Shown here in pieces: positions 33,073 through 41,575 of a DNA stretch of 64,000 nt. Numbering within the stretch: the stretch's first letter is position 1; each line of letters begins with the position of its first letter. The translations under genes were made by a program, and so were the position numbers. The notes beneath the pieces were generated by a model. It saw only the letters and a program-made list of their open reading frames with translations, was not told where the DNA came from and did no database searches. This stretch comes from Vibrio maerlii (GTDB lineage: Bacteria; Pseudomonadota; Gammaproteobacteria; Enterobacterales; Vibrionaceae): the NCBI RefSeq assembly GCF_003415655.1, contig NZ_QRHC01000007.1, positions 186,001 through 250,000 of the forward strand, given 5' to 3'.

Positions 33073-33137
33073 ACGCCCACTTACTAAGCAAACACGCTTG
33101 GTAATTAATACGTTAAGAAACGAATAAAGGGCACATC

Positions 33138-34139
33138 ATGAAAAAGACCATTATTGCACTGAGCATCGCTGCTATCTCTTCGGCTGTATTCGCTGCAGAC
33201 ACGACTTCTCAAAATAGCAAGCCAGTGTTCGAGTTTGATCCGGTTCATAAAGATCAGTTCTCTGTATCTGGTGCTTTTGGCCTAGGTGGTTATTACGATA
33301 CTAAATCCAAAGCTATCTACGATGATTGGGCAACGGGATTAACGCTAGCTGTAAATTATCGCAACAACCGTTTAGTTGGCTATGTTGAAGCTGACCTTGA
33401 GCTGAACTACACCACCGATGAGGATGCACCATTCCCGTCAGAGACAGATCTGAACACAGATATTGATAAAGCTTGGTTCGGTATTGATACAGGTTACGGT
33501 GTTGCTTCTTTTGGTTGGGAAAATGACACCGCTTTAGATGCTGTTGATGGTGCTGGTGACTTTACACATGAGTTTGGTACGTCTGTTGATGACGCATCTG
33601 ACGCATTCAATGTTGTGAAGTTCCAAGGCTCAACATCAGGGATTGCTTATGGCCTTTCGTATTTTGAAACAGACGAAACACACTCTGACGCTGATAAGGG
33701 TGTCAATGGCTACCTGGGTTTCGAACATGAAGTGTTTAATGTTTATGCAGGTTACGAAGCTCGTGATGATGCTGACTATGACCTAGCGACAATCACTGGG
33801 AACGCAACCTTTGGACAATTCCAACTTGGCATGAATGCATGGCAAGAAAATGGTCAGTCTGATGTTGAAAGTAATACAACAGACTTCATAGAAACGGGCT
33901 ACTACGTCTCTTCTGCATACGCTCTGAATGAACAACTAACGCTTGCGATGGGCTACGCTTATGCAAAAGAAGAACAAGATGGTCAATCAGATATTGAAGC
34001 GAGTTATGTAAACATCGCAGCTAAATATAACCCGACTGACGTCATCAGCATGGGGATGGATATTCGCCAAGATATCGACGTTGAAGCAGGCAATGATGAA
34101 GAAACTTACGTCTTTGCTAACGCTTATTACTTCTTTTAA
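33138..34139 (+). CDS. General-type outer-membrane porin
   Basis: A 333-residue protein with signal peptide MKKTIIALSIAAISSAVFA, regular amphipathic strands with acidic loops, the porin-like block DKAWFGIDTGYGVASFGWENDTALDAVDG, and terminal F (ETYVFANAYYFF). This fits the trimeric gram-negative porin family of vibrios. It is preceded by GCAGTA operator J and a GntR-type palindrome, so it probably serves uptake of the substrate handled by the regulon. Confidence 0.82.
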   Translation: MKKTIIALSIAAISSAVFAADTTSQNSKPVFEFDPVHKDQFSVSGAFGLGGYYDTKSKAIYDDWATGLTLAVNYRNNRLVGYVEADLELNYTTDEDAPFPSETDLNTDIDKAWFGIDTGYGVASFGWENDTALDAVDGAGDFTHEFGTSVDDASDAFNVVKFQGSTSGIAYGLSYFETDETHSDADKGVNGYLGFEHEVFNVYAGYEARDDADYDLATITGNATFGQFQLGMNAWQENGQSDVESNTTDFIETGYYVSSAYALNEQLTLAMGYAYAKEEQDGQSDIEASYVNIAAKYNPTDVISMGMDIRQDIDVEAGNDEETYVFANAYYFF

Positions 34140-34161
34140 TTAAATTCTTACTTCGCATTTG

Positions 34162-34190
34162 AAGGTGCTCTTTGGAGCACCTTTTTATTT
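34162..34190 (+). terminator. Porin gene terminator
   Basis: Stem AAGGTGCTC / GAGCACCTT followed by TTTATTTT. Confidence 0.85.
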
Positions 34191-34191
34191 T

Positions 34192-34235
34192 TGCAGTAGT
34201 TTTCCGGTATTGAATAAATATCAGGCTGTTAAAGT
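34192..34235 (+). promoter_or_regulatory. GCAGTA operator K upstream of the DUF2860 gene
   Basis: TGCAGTA-GTTT-TCCGGTA at 34192-34209. It differs from site J by loss of one T. TAAAGT (34230-34235) lies one base closer than in most sites. Confidence 0.5.
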
Positions 34236-34280
34236 ACTGCAAATTCAACGATTCCAAGTAAACAGCAGCCAATTAACACA

Positions 34281-35327
34281 ATGAATAAATACAGCAGTGC
34301 AGCAATTATTTCTCTTAGCCTAGTCTCCGGTTCTTCAATCGCCGCTTTGGCTCCAGAAACAGGCTTTTCTGGTGAAGTGAACTTACTCGCAGGTTACTAC
34401 CGAGATACCAATAACTTCAGCACCAACCACAGTGCTTATCAGCAGGACATTACTTCGAAAGCCGAGTCTAGTGACGAAGCGAATAACGAGGTTGATGGTG
34501 ACGGTATCGCTGGCCTACTGGGTAACGTAGATTACACTTTCGGTAGCAAGCTTAATCATCAACTGTTCTTGGGTACTTCTCGCGAAGAGATCGCGACGGG
34601 TTCTCTAGCGTTTGAACTGGGTTATCGCTATCAGTTTAAAGACGGTACAACTGTTGCGTTCTCAACCTTACCAACACTGGTTTCTACCGAAGTTTGGGCC
34701 GATCCATACGCAATCAATGAGAACCGTAAAAAGACTGATCTTTCAGGAAATGCGGGTCGCATTAAAGTTGACCATTTAATGGGGTCGGCGTTTGGTGTTG
34801 ATTTTGGGTTTGGTGTTGCTGAAGTTGATGAAGATAACTCTGGTGAAGATGCGCAAACGGAAATTATCGCAACAGATGGTGAAGTGTTAACAGCAGAAGA
34901 GGCCGAGCTTCTGCAGCGCGATCGCAAGTACGCGAGCATGAAAGTTGATTACCTGTACTTCTTACCAAATAAGATGGGCGCAGTAAGACCGTCTTTCACC
35001 TATGCGAAGTCTGATGCCGATGGTGAAGCGCTCTCTTATGATTCATACAAAGCTGAAATCTCTTATGCGAAAGTTATTGGCCACCATAGTTATGCGGTGA
35101 CGCTGGATGCTCGCAAGCGTGACTATGATGCGGTTAACCCGTTATATGACGTGACACGTGAAGACAAGCAATACGGCTTATTCTTCGCTTATGAATACGC
35201 AGAGATCTTCGGTGCAAAAGATTGGGGTCTAGTGACTTTGATGGGTGCAAATAAAATCGACTCAAACATCAACTATTACGACTCTGATTTCTTATTTGTT
35301 TCTGTAGGTGCGAACTACAAGTTTTAA
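34281..35327 (+). CDS. DUF2860 outer-membrane protein
   Basis: A 348-residue protein with a signal peptide. The mature start LAPETGFSGEVNLLAGYYRDTNNF is characteristic of DUF2860, a barrel family found in vibrios. The C-terminal strand ends FVSVGANYKF. It has no known function. It follows the porin gene after a terminator and has its own GCAGTA site. Confidence 0.8.
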   Translation: MNKYSSAAIISLSLVSGSSIAALAPETGFSGEVNLLAGYYRDTNNFSTNHSAYQQDITSKAESSDEANNEVDGDGIAGLLGNVDYTFGSKLNHQLFLGTSREEIATGSLAFELGYRYQFKDGTTVAFSTLPTLVSTEVWADPYAINENRKKTDLSGNAGRIKVDHLMGSAFGVDFGFGVAEVDEDNSGEDAQTEIIATDGEVLTAEEAELLQRDRKYASMKVDYLYFLPNKMGAVRPSFTYAKSDADGEALSYDSYKAEISYAKVIGHHSYAVTLDARKRDYDAVNPLYDVTREDKQYGLFFAYEYAEIFGAKDWGLVTLMGANKIDSNINYYDSDFLFVSVGANYKF

Positions 35328-35348
35328 TATTCATTGTGAATGATTTCG

Positions 35349-35379
35349 AAGGCTGGTGTGTTTACATCAGCCTTTTTTG
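35349..35379 (+). terminator. Terminator after the DUF2860 gene
   Basis: Stem AAGGCTG / CAGCCTT followed by TTTTTGTT. Confidence 0.75.
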
Positions 35380-35436
35380 TTTTATCGACAAACATCATGA
35401 TTTGTTGATAAGTATCCTCACTACTAAACTGCGGCG

Positions 35437-35511
35437 CATCATAAAGCTAAGCCCGCTTTGTCCTTTGAGTATTTTACCACAGTTTGGGGCTTAACCCAGC
35501 TTACTATGATG
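35437..35511. repeat. Long imperfect inverted repeat upstream of a TTG-start gene
   Basis: Arms GCATCATAAAGCTAAGCCC (35436-35454) and GGGGCTTAACCCAGCTTACTATGATG (35486-35511) pair with small bulges around a ~30-nt loop. It is non-coding. Confidence 0.55.
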
Positions 35512-35530
35512 AGTACTTGGAGTAATTCTT

Positions 35531-35902
35531 TTGAAAGAACTAATCAACTTATGCCCAAAGCGTATGATGCGCGAGCGTAGTGAACGTGAATATGATTTGC
35601 GAGTTCGTAATTGTGTGAGTGATGATGAATATCACTCTCGAATGATGGTTTGGGACAGCTTAAAACAGCTGCCTAAAGATTCGCACGAAGACTACAACCT
35701 AGTTGGCATTGCTTACGAGAACATGCGTAAGGCTCAACAGAATGTAGGTCAAGCATTGGCGGTGAGCTACGAAGAGTTTGCGACAACGGCAAAAGATGAG
35801 CTCAACTACATCAATATTTATGTACTGGACTCGAAAGTTCAAATGTTCTGGTACGCGACTCTGCTTCTTGCTATTTGCGGAACGGTTGCACTGTATTTCT
35901 AG
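35531..35902 (+). CDS. Hypothetical protein with C-terminal membrane anchor
   Basis: A 123-residue protein. A charged helical region is followed by one C-terminal transmembrane helix (MFWYATLLLAICGTVALYF), giving a tail-anchored topology. The start is taken as TTG 35531 with GGAG nine bases upstream; ATG 35561 is an alternative. No family is recognised. A terminator follows at 35953. Confidence 0.6.
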   Translation: MKELINLCPKRMMRERSEREYDLRVRNCVSDDEYHSRMMVWDSLKQLPKDSHEDYNLVGIAYENMRKAQQNVGQALAVSYEEFATTAKDELNYINIYVLDSKVQMFWYATLLLAICGTVALYF

Positions 35903-35952
35903 ATAAAGCGTTAAATTAGACGTCGTATGAAAGGCGAGATGCAATAAACGAG

Positions 35953-35986
35953 AAAGCCACTCACAATATCGTGAGTGGCTTTTGTT
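35953..35986 (+). terminator. Terminator
   Basis: A 12-bp stem AAAGCCACTCAC / GTGAGTGGCTTT, then T-rich sequence. Confidence 0.85.
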
Positions 35987-36110
35987 CAGAGGTATGCTGA
36001 CCGTCGTCAAATACGAAAATGCTCTAAACGAGTTAATAGCCTCGCTCTACCGGTGTAGGTTAGCTTAAGCATTACATGGCAAATCAGTTGTTTTATAACG
36101 AGGCTTGTCA

Positions 36111-36857
36111 GTGAATATCGACAGTATCAAGTTTGGGGACACGCCATTTAGGTTTATCGAGCTAAATGCCAATGACCACACCTCTTTTTTAAACCGATAT
36201 AGTGACGTTGTATTTTTTCAACCTTCTCGGTTTGACTATGTCCTCATTGAGAGACACGCACTCTTCGCTCCGCTCCATACAATAGTCCCAATTACCTTCG
36301 CAGCATGGTTATTCATCTCCATCATTTTTTACATGGTGCTCAACTTACAATCCAAGAATGAGCTTATAAGAGAGAAAACAGAGCGTTCTATAACGGACAA
36401 TCTTACGGGAGTGTTTAATTGGGATTACATTGATTTAATTTTGATGAAGGACGCTTCATTGGACCAAGGCGGTATTGTTCTTTATCTGGATGGCAATAAT
36501 GTCAAAATGATCAATGACAATTACGGGCATGACTATGGTGATCTCGCGATTAAGATGATTTGTGATGTCATCAAGAGCTGTGTTCGTAGAGAAGATAGCG
36601 TGATACGTATGGGCGGAGATGAATTCGTGGTCGTACTAAAGCATTGCGATGAAGAGGGAGCGGTTAAGATCTATGAAAAAATAGCCGACGCTTTGGTTCT
36701 TCAGTCGAGTAGTAAGTTGCCATTTATTGATGAAGGTGTCTCGGTTGCTCCTGGGTATTGTTTATTCACTAACAGAAAAGACTTTGAACACGCGATAATC
36801 AATGCGGACCTTAAAATGTTAGAGAGCAAACAAGAAAGTAAACTAGGCCGTGCTTAA
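36111..36857 (+). CDS. Diguanylate cyclase with one membrane helix
   Basis: A 248-residue protein. The GTG 36111 start has GAGG seven bases upstream; TTG 36105 would overlap it. A short N-terminal region and one helix (TIVPITFAAWLFISIIFYMVL) precede a GGDEF domain (LTGVFNWDYIDLIL, LYLDGNNVKMINDNYGHDYGD, IRMGGDEFVVV). An RxxD inhibitory site (R-R-E-D) sits five residues before GGDEF, so product inhibition is expected. The usual second Asp of the D-I-D block is Asn here, a variant of uncertain effect. Confidence 0.82.
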   Translation: MNIDSIKFGDTPFRFIELNANDHTSFLNRYSDVVFFQPSRFDYVLIERHALFAPLHTIVPITFAAWLFISIIFYMVLNLQSKNELIREKTERSITDNLTGVFNWDYIDLILMKDASLDQGGIVLYLDGNNVKMINDNYGHDYGDLAIKMICDVIKSCVRREDSVIRMGGDEFVVVLKHCDEEGAVKIYEKIADALVLQSSSKLPFIDEGVSVAPGYCLFTNRKDFEHAIINADLKMLESKQESKLGRA

Positions 36858-36979
36858 AATAATAAACAGCAAAACCCTATTTATCTGAACCTGAAGCATT
36901 ATGCGCACCCGAGCTCAGAAGCGCCCAAAATTTTCATCGTAGGCGCTTCGTTACTCGGAACTCACTTTTTAAGGTTCTA

Positions 36980-38416
36980 TTACGCTGTAGCCAGTTTAGC
37001 TTTGCGTTTCTCGTTTGCTGATAGTACTAGCGTTAGCACGAATGCGACACCAAATGCGATTGCCATACCTGCAACAAAGAAGCCTAGTTTGCCTGGAACA
37101 ATTGAGATGATACCTGGTAGACCAGCGGCACCTAGTGCTTGAGCTTTCACGTGGAACAGAGTCACGAATGCACTTGCTGATGCTGCACCGATGATCGCTG
37201 CTATGAATGGGTAACGCAGTTTTAGGTTTACACCGAACATTGCAGGTTCTGTAATACCAAGCAGTGCCGTGACGCCAGAAGGCATCGCGATACCTTTTAG
37301 TTTCGTGTCTTTCGTCGTAAAACCAACCGCAAGTGATGCGGCACCTTGAGCCACGTTTGACATTGCGGCGATTGGGAAGATGAACGTACCACCAGTTACC
37401 GCGATGTCGGTTAGCAGCTGAGTTTCGATAGCGATGAAGCTGTGATGCATGCCCGTGATTACGAATGGTGCGTAGATCAAACCAAACAGTGCACCACCAA
37501 TGAAGCCTGCAGAGTCGTATAGCCAGTTAAGACCGTCACCCAGTAGAAAGCCGATATCGCGAGTGAATGGACCCACTAATGTGAATGTTAGGAAACCGGT
37601 AATAAAGATAGCTAGCATTGGTGTGAGCAGGTTATCCAGTACCGATGGGATAACTTTACGTAGACCATTTTCTACTTTCGCGAGAATGAATGCTGATACT
37701 AAAACAGGGAGTACAGAGCCTTGGTAACCTACTTTTTGGATTTCAAAACCGAAGATATTCCAAGTAGGGATCGTGCCTGCAACGCTTGCACCACCGAAGC
37801 CCCAGCCGTTTAGTAGGTCAGGGTGAACCATTAGCATACCAAGTGCCGCTCCCAAGAATGGGTTACCGCCAAACTTCTTGCTTGCAGAGAATGCCAATAG
37901 AACTGGAAGATAAACAAAAGGTGCGTTGGCAAAGGTGTTGATCATGCTAGCAAGATCGGCAAGACCAGGATTTGCATCAATCAGTGATTGACCTTCAAGG
38001 AATAAACCTTGTGCAGTTAGCAGGTTGAAGATACCCATCAACAGACCGCCTGCAACGATCGCTGGGATAATCGGTACAAAGATATCTGAAAGACCTTTTA
38101 CTGCGCGCTGAACAACGTTTTGTTTCTGTGCACCTGCAGAAGCGACTTCAGACTTAGTCATTTCTGACATGCCCGTGAGTTTGCTCAGCTCAGCATGTAC
38201 TTGGTTTACGATGCCTGAACCAAAGATAATTTGGTACTGACCCGCAACCTTAAATTGACCTTTCACGCCATCAAGGTCAGCAATTGCATCTTCATCGACA
38301 ATTGATTCGTCTTTTAGCGCCAAACGAAGGCGTGTAGCACAGTGCGCAAGCGCTTGTAGGTTGTCTTTACCACCTAGAAGCTCAAGCAGTTGTTTTGCAA
38401 TAACAGGATAATTCAT
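36980..38416 (-). CDS. scrA: PTS sucrose-specific EIIBC component
   Basis: A 478-residue protein. The EIIB domain holds phosphocysteine C26 in ALAHCATRLR, followed by the EIIC membrane domain with GMHHSFIAIETQLL and GITEPAMFGVNLKLRYPF. No EIIA domain is fused, so it needs EIIA-Glc (Crr). It imports sucrose as sucrose-6-phosphate. It is divergent from scrR, and a shared operator (38481-38496) lies in its promoter. Confidence 0.93.
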   Translation of the reverse strand: MNYPVIAKQLLELLGGKDNLQALAHCATRLRLALKDESIVDEDAIADLDGVKGQFKVAGQYQIIFGSGIVNQVHAELSKLTGMSEMTKSEVASAGAQKQNVVQRAVKGLSDIFVPIIPAIVAGGLLMGIFNLLTAQGLFLEGQSLIDANPGLADLASMINTFANAPFVYLPVLLAFSASKKFGGNPFLGAALGMLMVHPDLLNGWGFGGASVAGTIPTWNIFGFEIQKVGYQGSVLPVLVSAFILAKVENGLRKVIPSVLDNLLTPMLAIFITGFLTFTLVGPFTRDIGFLLGDGLNWLYDSAGFIGGALFGLIYAPFVITGMHHSFIAIETQLLTDIAVTGGTFIFPIAAMSNVAQGAASLAVGFTTKDTKLKGIAMPSGVTALLGITEPAMFGVNLKLRYPFIAAIIGAASASAFVTLFHVKAQALGAAGLPGIISIVPGKLGFFVAGMAIAFGVAFVLTLVLSANEKRKAKLATA

Positions 38417-38480
38417 TCCAAACCCCGGTTGTTGTTTTTTGTATTTTCAATGTTTAGTTCGAAAAAGGTGTTGAATACTT

Positions 38481-38496
38481 TTGGGAACGTTTGCGA
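38481..38496 (-). promoter_or_regulatory. ScrR operator at scrA
   Basis: TTGGGAACGTTTGCGA. Its reverse complement TCGCAAACGTTCCCAA matches the scrB operator at 39791 in 15 of 16 positions. The central CG is typical of LacI-family sites. Confidence 0.8.
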
Positions 38497-38621
38497 GGTG
38501 GATTTTTCAAAAATACCGAACGGTCGTCAAAGGTATGTATAGAATTCTGTGATGTTGATCGTCAATTTTATGTGGTTCTCTGCCGTGTTGACGGTGAATT
38601 TGAGCTGGAATTTTGATATTT

Positions 38622-38637
38622 TTGCAAACCTTACCAA
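38622..38637 (+). promoter_or_regulatory. Degenerate ScrR operator at scrR
   Basis: TTGCAAACCTTACCAA, a relaxed copy of the scrA and scrB operators just before the scrR start. This suggests weak autoregulation. Confidence 0.6.
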
Positions 38638-38659
38638 TAAGTTATAGAAGTGAATGTAG

Positions 38660-39649
38660 ATGGCTAGCTTACATGACGTCGCAAAACTGGCTGGAGTGTC
38701 AAAATCGACTGTATCTCGCGTGGTAAATAACGAGTATGGCGTGAAAGAGGCAACTAAAGTCAAAGTAATGGCTGCGGTGAAAGAAGTTGGTTATGTGGTG
38801 AATCAGGTTGCCAAAGATCTCAAGTCACAAAAGACAAATCTAGTTGGAATCATTGTTCCTCGTGTCGCCTCGAACGCAACTTCACAGGGCGTCGATGGAT
38901 TAAGCCGAGTGTTTGAGGAAGCTGGAAAGCAGGTGCTTTTAGCGAGTACTCAGCAAGATACTTCTAAAGAAATTGAATATATTCAACTATTTAACCAAAA
39001 GCGAGTGGAAGGGATTGTCCTTTACGCGACACATGTTGATGCCGAGTTAGTGGACGCTATTGAGAAGTCCAATGCTCCTGTGGTGTTAGTGGGCCAAGAT
39101 GGTTCACTGTTCAATATCCCGAGCATTGTCCACGATGACTTGCGAGTAGGCTTCGAGGCAGGCAAGCGATTAATGGCGGCGGGGTGTAAAAAGCTAGGTT
39201 TCGTTGGGGTAGCAGAGAGCGATTACGCAGTAGATAAGCTGCGCTCTGACGGCTTGAAGCAAGCAATTTCAATGAATAAAGGAACAGAACTGCTGTTTCA
39301 TAGCCACGGTGAGTTCACTATCGAGTCTGGTTATGAGAGCACCAAAGCCTTAATTGAACAGTTCCCTGATGTCGAAGGTATTTTCTGTGCAACGGACCGA
39401 ATCGCTGTGGGTGCTCTTAAGGCACTGAAAGAAAAAGGAATTGACGTTGGTGATAAGCTGAAATTGCTTGGTGTAGGTAACGATGAATTGGGATTTGTTG
39501 CGTCTCCTTCTTTATCTACTTTTAGCTATGCCTTTGATAAAGCGGGCGAAAATGGTGCGAGAGTGTTGTTGGATCTAATTCAAGGTAAGCCGCAAGAGAT
39601 GAGCAAGATTGTTCTGACATTCCAGAATATCGACCGAGAAACCTGCTAG
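38660..39649 (+). CDS. scrR: LacI-family sucrose operon repressor ScrR
   Basis: A 329-residue protein. The LacI HTH (MASLHDVAKLAGVSKSTVSRVVNNEYGVKEATKVKV) with hinge and sugar-binding core (LVGIIVPRVASNATSQGVDGL...). It lies between scrA and scrB, and matching operators occur in front of scrA, scrB and itself. In related systems fructose or a sucrose derivative is the inducer. Confidence 0.9.
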   Translation: MASLHDVAKLAGVSKSTVSRVVNNEYGVKEATKVKVMAAVKEVGYVVNQVAKDLKSQKTNLVGIIVPRVASNATSQGVDGLSRVFEEAGKQVLLASTQQDTSKEIEYIQLFNQKRVEGIVLYATHVDAELVDAIEKSNAPVVLVGQDGSLFNIPSIVHDDLRVGFEAGKRLMAAGCKKLGFVGVAESDYAVDKLRSDGLKQAISMNKGTELLFHSHGEFTIESGYESTKALIEQFPDVEGIFCATDRIAVGALKALKEKGIDVGDKLKLLGVGNDELGFVASPSLSTFSYAFDKAGENGARVLLDLIQGKPQEMSKIVLTFQNIDRETC

Positions 39650-39695
39650 CCCATAGCTTTCCTTTTGAAGACGTCAAACGAAATAATAACCTGAA

Positions 39696-39718
39696 TAGCC
39701 CGCTATGCGGGCTTTTTT
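39696..39718 (+). terminator. scrR terminator
   Basis: Stem AGCCCGC / GCGGGCT followed by six T residues. Confidence 0.85.
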
Positions 39719-39790
39719 GTGCGCTCGATCACGCGATTAAGGTATGGGGTGTCGTGTTGTACTTGCAGACCTCATTTGATTTCTGTAGAT

Positions 39791-39806
39791 TTGCAAACGT
39801 TCCCAA
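39791..39806 (+). promoter_or_regulatory. ScrR operator at scrB
   Basis: TTGCAAACGTTCCCAA, a near-identical copy of the inverted scrA operator, 34 bp before the scrB start. Confidence 0.8.
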
Positions 39807-39839
39807 CTATCAGTTTCCAACAAACGCAGAGTAAACATA

Positions 39840-41471
39840 ATGTCCATTGAGAAGTATATAGACCTATGTGGCGGTAATGAGAATATCACTCGTGTGCTAG
39901 TTCCTGGTGATCAACTTATCTTCGCTGTGAAAAATTCACAACTTATTGCAACAAGTGAGTCAATCGACACTGTTCAAGATGTTCTTGGCGAAACTCAAGT
40001 GGTATTCACTCGTCCTGAATCTGTGACGAACGACATGCTTCTATGTGTAGGTAAGAGAATTGCTTCTCAACAACTTCAACAGATTGAGTCTTTCTCTGAC
40101 CCTGTTGAGTGTGAGTACCGTCCTCAATGGCATATATCACCGCCTCAAGGTTTGCTAAATGATCCAAATGGCTTTGTTTTTCATGATGGTCAATATCATA
40201 TGTTCTACCAATGGTATCCATACGCTTGTGTACACAAAGATAAGCATTGGGCGCATTTGACCAGTAAAGACTTAATTAACTGGGAGTGGCAGCCGATTCC
40301 ACTTACTCCATCTGATTGGTTTGATAGCCACGGCGTTTTCTCTGGTCATGCGCTGAGTATGGGCGAAGAGTTGATGCTGTTTTATACCGGCAACACCCGT
40401 ATCGGGCCTGAGCGTGATCGCCATACCACGCAATGTTTGGCGACGTCTAAAGACGGCATCAACTTTGAAAAGCACGGCCCTGTGGTCGGTGAGCTGCCAC
40501 CAGGTACAACAGAACATGTGCGTGATCCAAAGATACTTCGCCACAACGACAAATGGTTGATGTTACTTGGTGCTCAAACGACCGAGCTCAAAGGTCGCTT
40601 TGTCGTCTATACATCAGATGATTTGAAAAGTTGGGAGTTTGACTCTCTGTATGGTGATGAATTGGGCGATTTCGGCTACATGTGGGAATGCCCTGATATG
40701 TTTGAGCTGAATGGTCAGATGTTCTCTGTTCTCGGTCCACAGGGCATTGAGTCGTTCTCACAACACAATACGATTCCTCATCATAATGGTATTGCTAAAT
40801 CTCAGTGGACTGAAGGCTTCGGTTTTAGTGTGTCTGAGTTCGAGCATCTAGATTACGGTTTCGATTTCTACGCACCTCAAACGATGCTGACGCCTGATGG
40901 TCGCCGTGTTATGTGCGGTTGGATGGGGCTTCCTGATGAAATAGACCAACCAAGCACAGACAATGGTTGGGTTCATCAACTGACGACAATGCGCGAAATG
41001 CGTTTTGAAAATGGTAAGTTGATTCAATGGCCAATTGCCGAGCATGATTCGCTGGTTAGTGAAACTCAACAGATTATGCTGACTCAAGATGCTTTTGATG
41101 CGCAAGGAAAGTCGTTTGATCTTGAGCTTGAACTTGAGTGGGGTCAAACACTTAACCTATTTGAGAGCAGCGAACACAAGGTGACGCTTAAAGCTGATTA
41201 TGAAACCAAGCGTCTAATCCTAGATCGCAGCCAAACCTTGAATCGTGCTCAAGATACCGTGCGTGAAGTCATTCTTGATTCAGATAAAGTGAGCCTGCGT
41301 ATCTTGGCTGATACTTCATCGATTGAAGTCTTTATCAATGGTGGTGAAGCGGTCATGACGGGTCGAGTATTCACAGCTGTTGATGCGAGTGGTATTTCTG
41401 TTGATACGGGTAGCGTGAAAGCAACAGTGAAGCGCCTGAAAGCTTCTGAAGCTCCTTTCATGCAAGTCTAA
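39840..41471 (+). CDS. scrB: Sucrose-6-phosphate hydrolase (GH32) with N-terminal extension
   Basis: A 543-residue protein, longer than typical ScrB/SacA (about 480). The GH32 core starts near residue 98: WHISPPQGLLNDPNGF with nucleophile Asp in NDPNG, then HVRDPKI (transition-state Asp) and GYMWECPDMF (acid/base Glu). The C-terminal beta-sandwich contains SIEVFINGGEAVMTGRVF. The first ~95 residues (MSIEKYIDLCGGNENI...) are an extra domain of unknown role, slightly reminiscent of an EIIB start. It splits sucrose-6-phosphate in the cytoplasm. Confidence 0.93.
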   Translation: MSIEKYIDLCGGNENITRVLVPGDQLIFAVKNSQLIATSESIDTVQDVLGETQVVFTRPESVTNDMLLCVGKRIASQQLQQIESFSDPVECEYRPQWHISPPQGLLNDPNGFVFHDGQYHMFYQWYPYACVHKDKHWAHLTSKDLINWEWQPIPLTPSDWFDSHGVFSGHALSMGEELMLFYTGNTRIGPERDRHTTQCLATSKDGINFEKHGPVVGELPPGTTEHVRDPKILRHNDKWLMLLGAQTTELKGRFVVYTSDDLKSWEFDSLYGDELGDFGYMWECPDMFELNGQMFSVLGPQGIESFSQHNTIPHHNGIAKSQWTEGFGFSVSEFEHLDYGFDFYAPQTMLTPDGRRVMCGWMGLPDEIDQPSTDNGWVHQLTTMREMRFENGKLIQWPIAEHDSLVSETQQIMLTQDAFDAQGKSFDLELELEWGQTLNLFESSEHKVTLKADYETKRLILDRSQTLNRAQDTVREVILDSDKVSLRILADTSSIEVFINGGEAVMTGRVFTAVDASGISVDTGSVKATVKRLKASEAPFMQV

Positions 41472-41499
41472 ACAATCGATAGAGCTCACTCTTATGTAC

Positions 41500-41526
41500 A
41501 AGACCCAGCAACTTGCCGGGTCTTTG
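41500..41526 (+). terminator. scrB terminator
   Basis: Stem AGACCC / GGGTCT within AGACCCAGCAACTTGCCGGG, followed by TTTGC. A moderate terminator. Confidence 0.55.
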
Positions 41527-41575
41527 CATGCAGGAGCTCAACCGCATTAAAAGAGCTTACCGGCATTTCAATTTT

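Noticed and set aside
36918..36949. Hairpin GAAGCGCC / GGCGCTTC downstream of scrA
   Set aside because: The loop is 16 nt and there is no good T run on the scrA strand; it is too weak to call a terminator.
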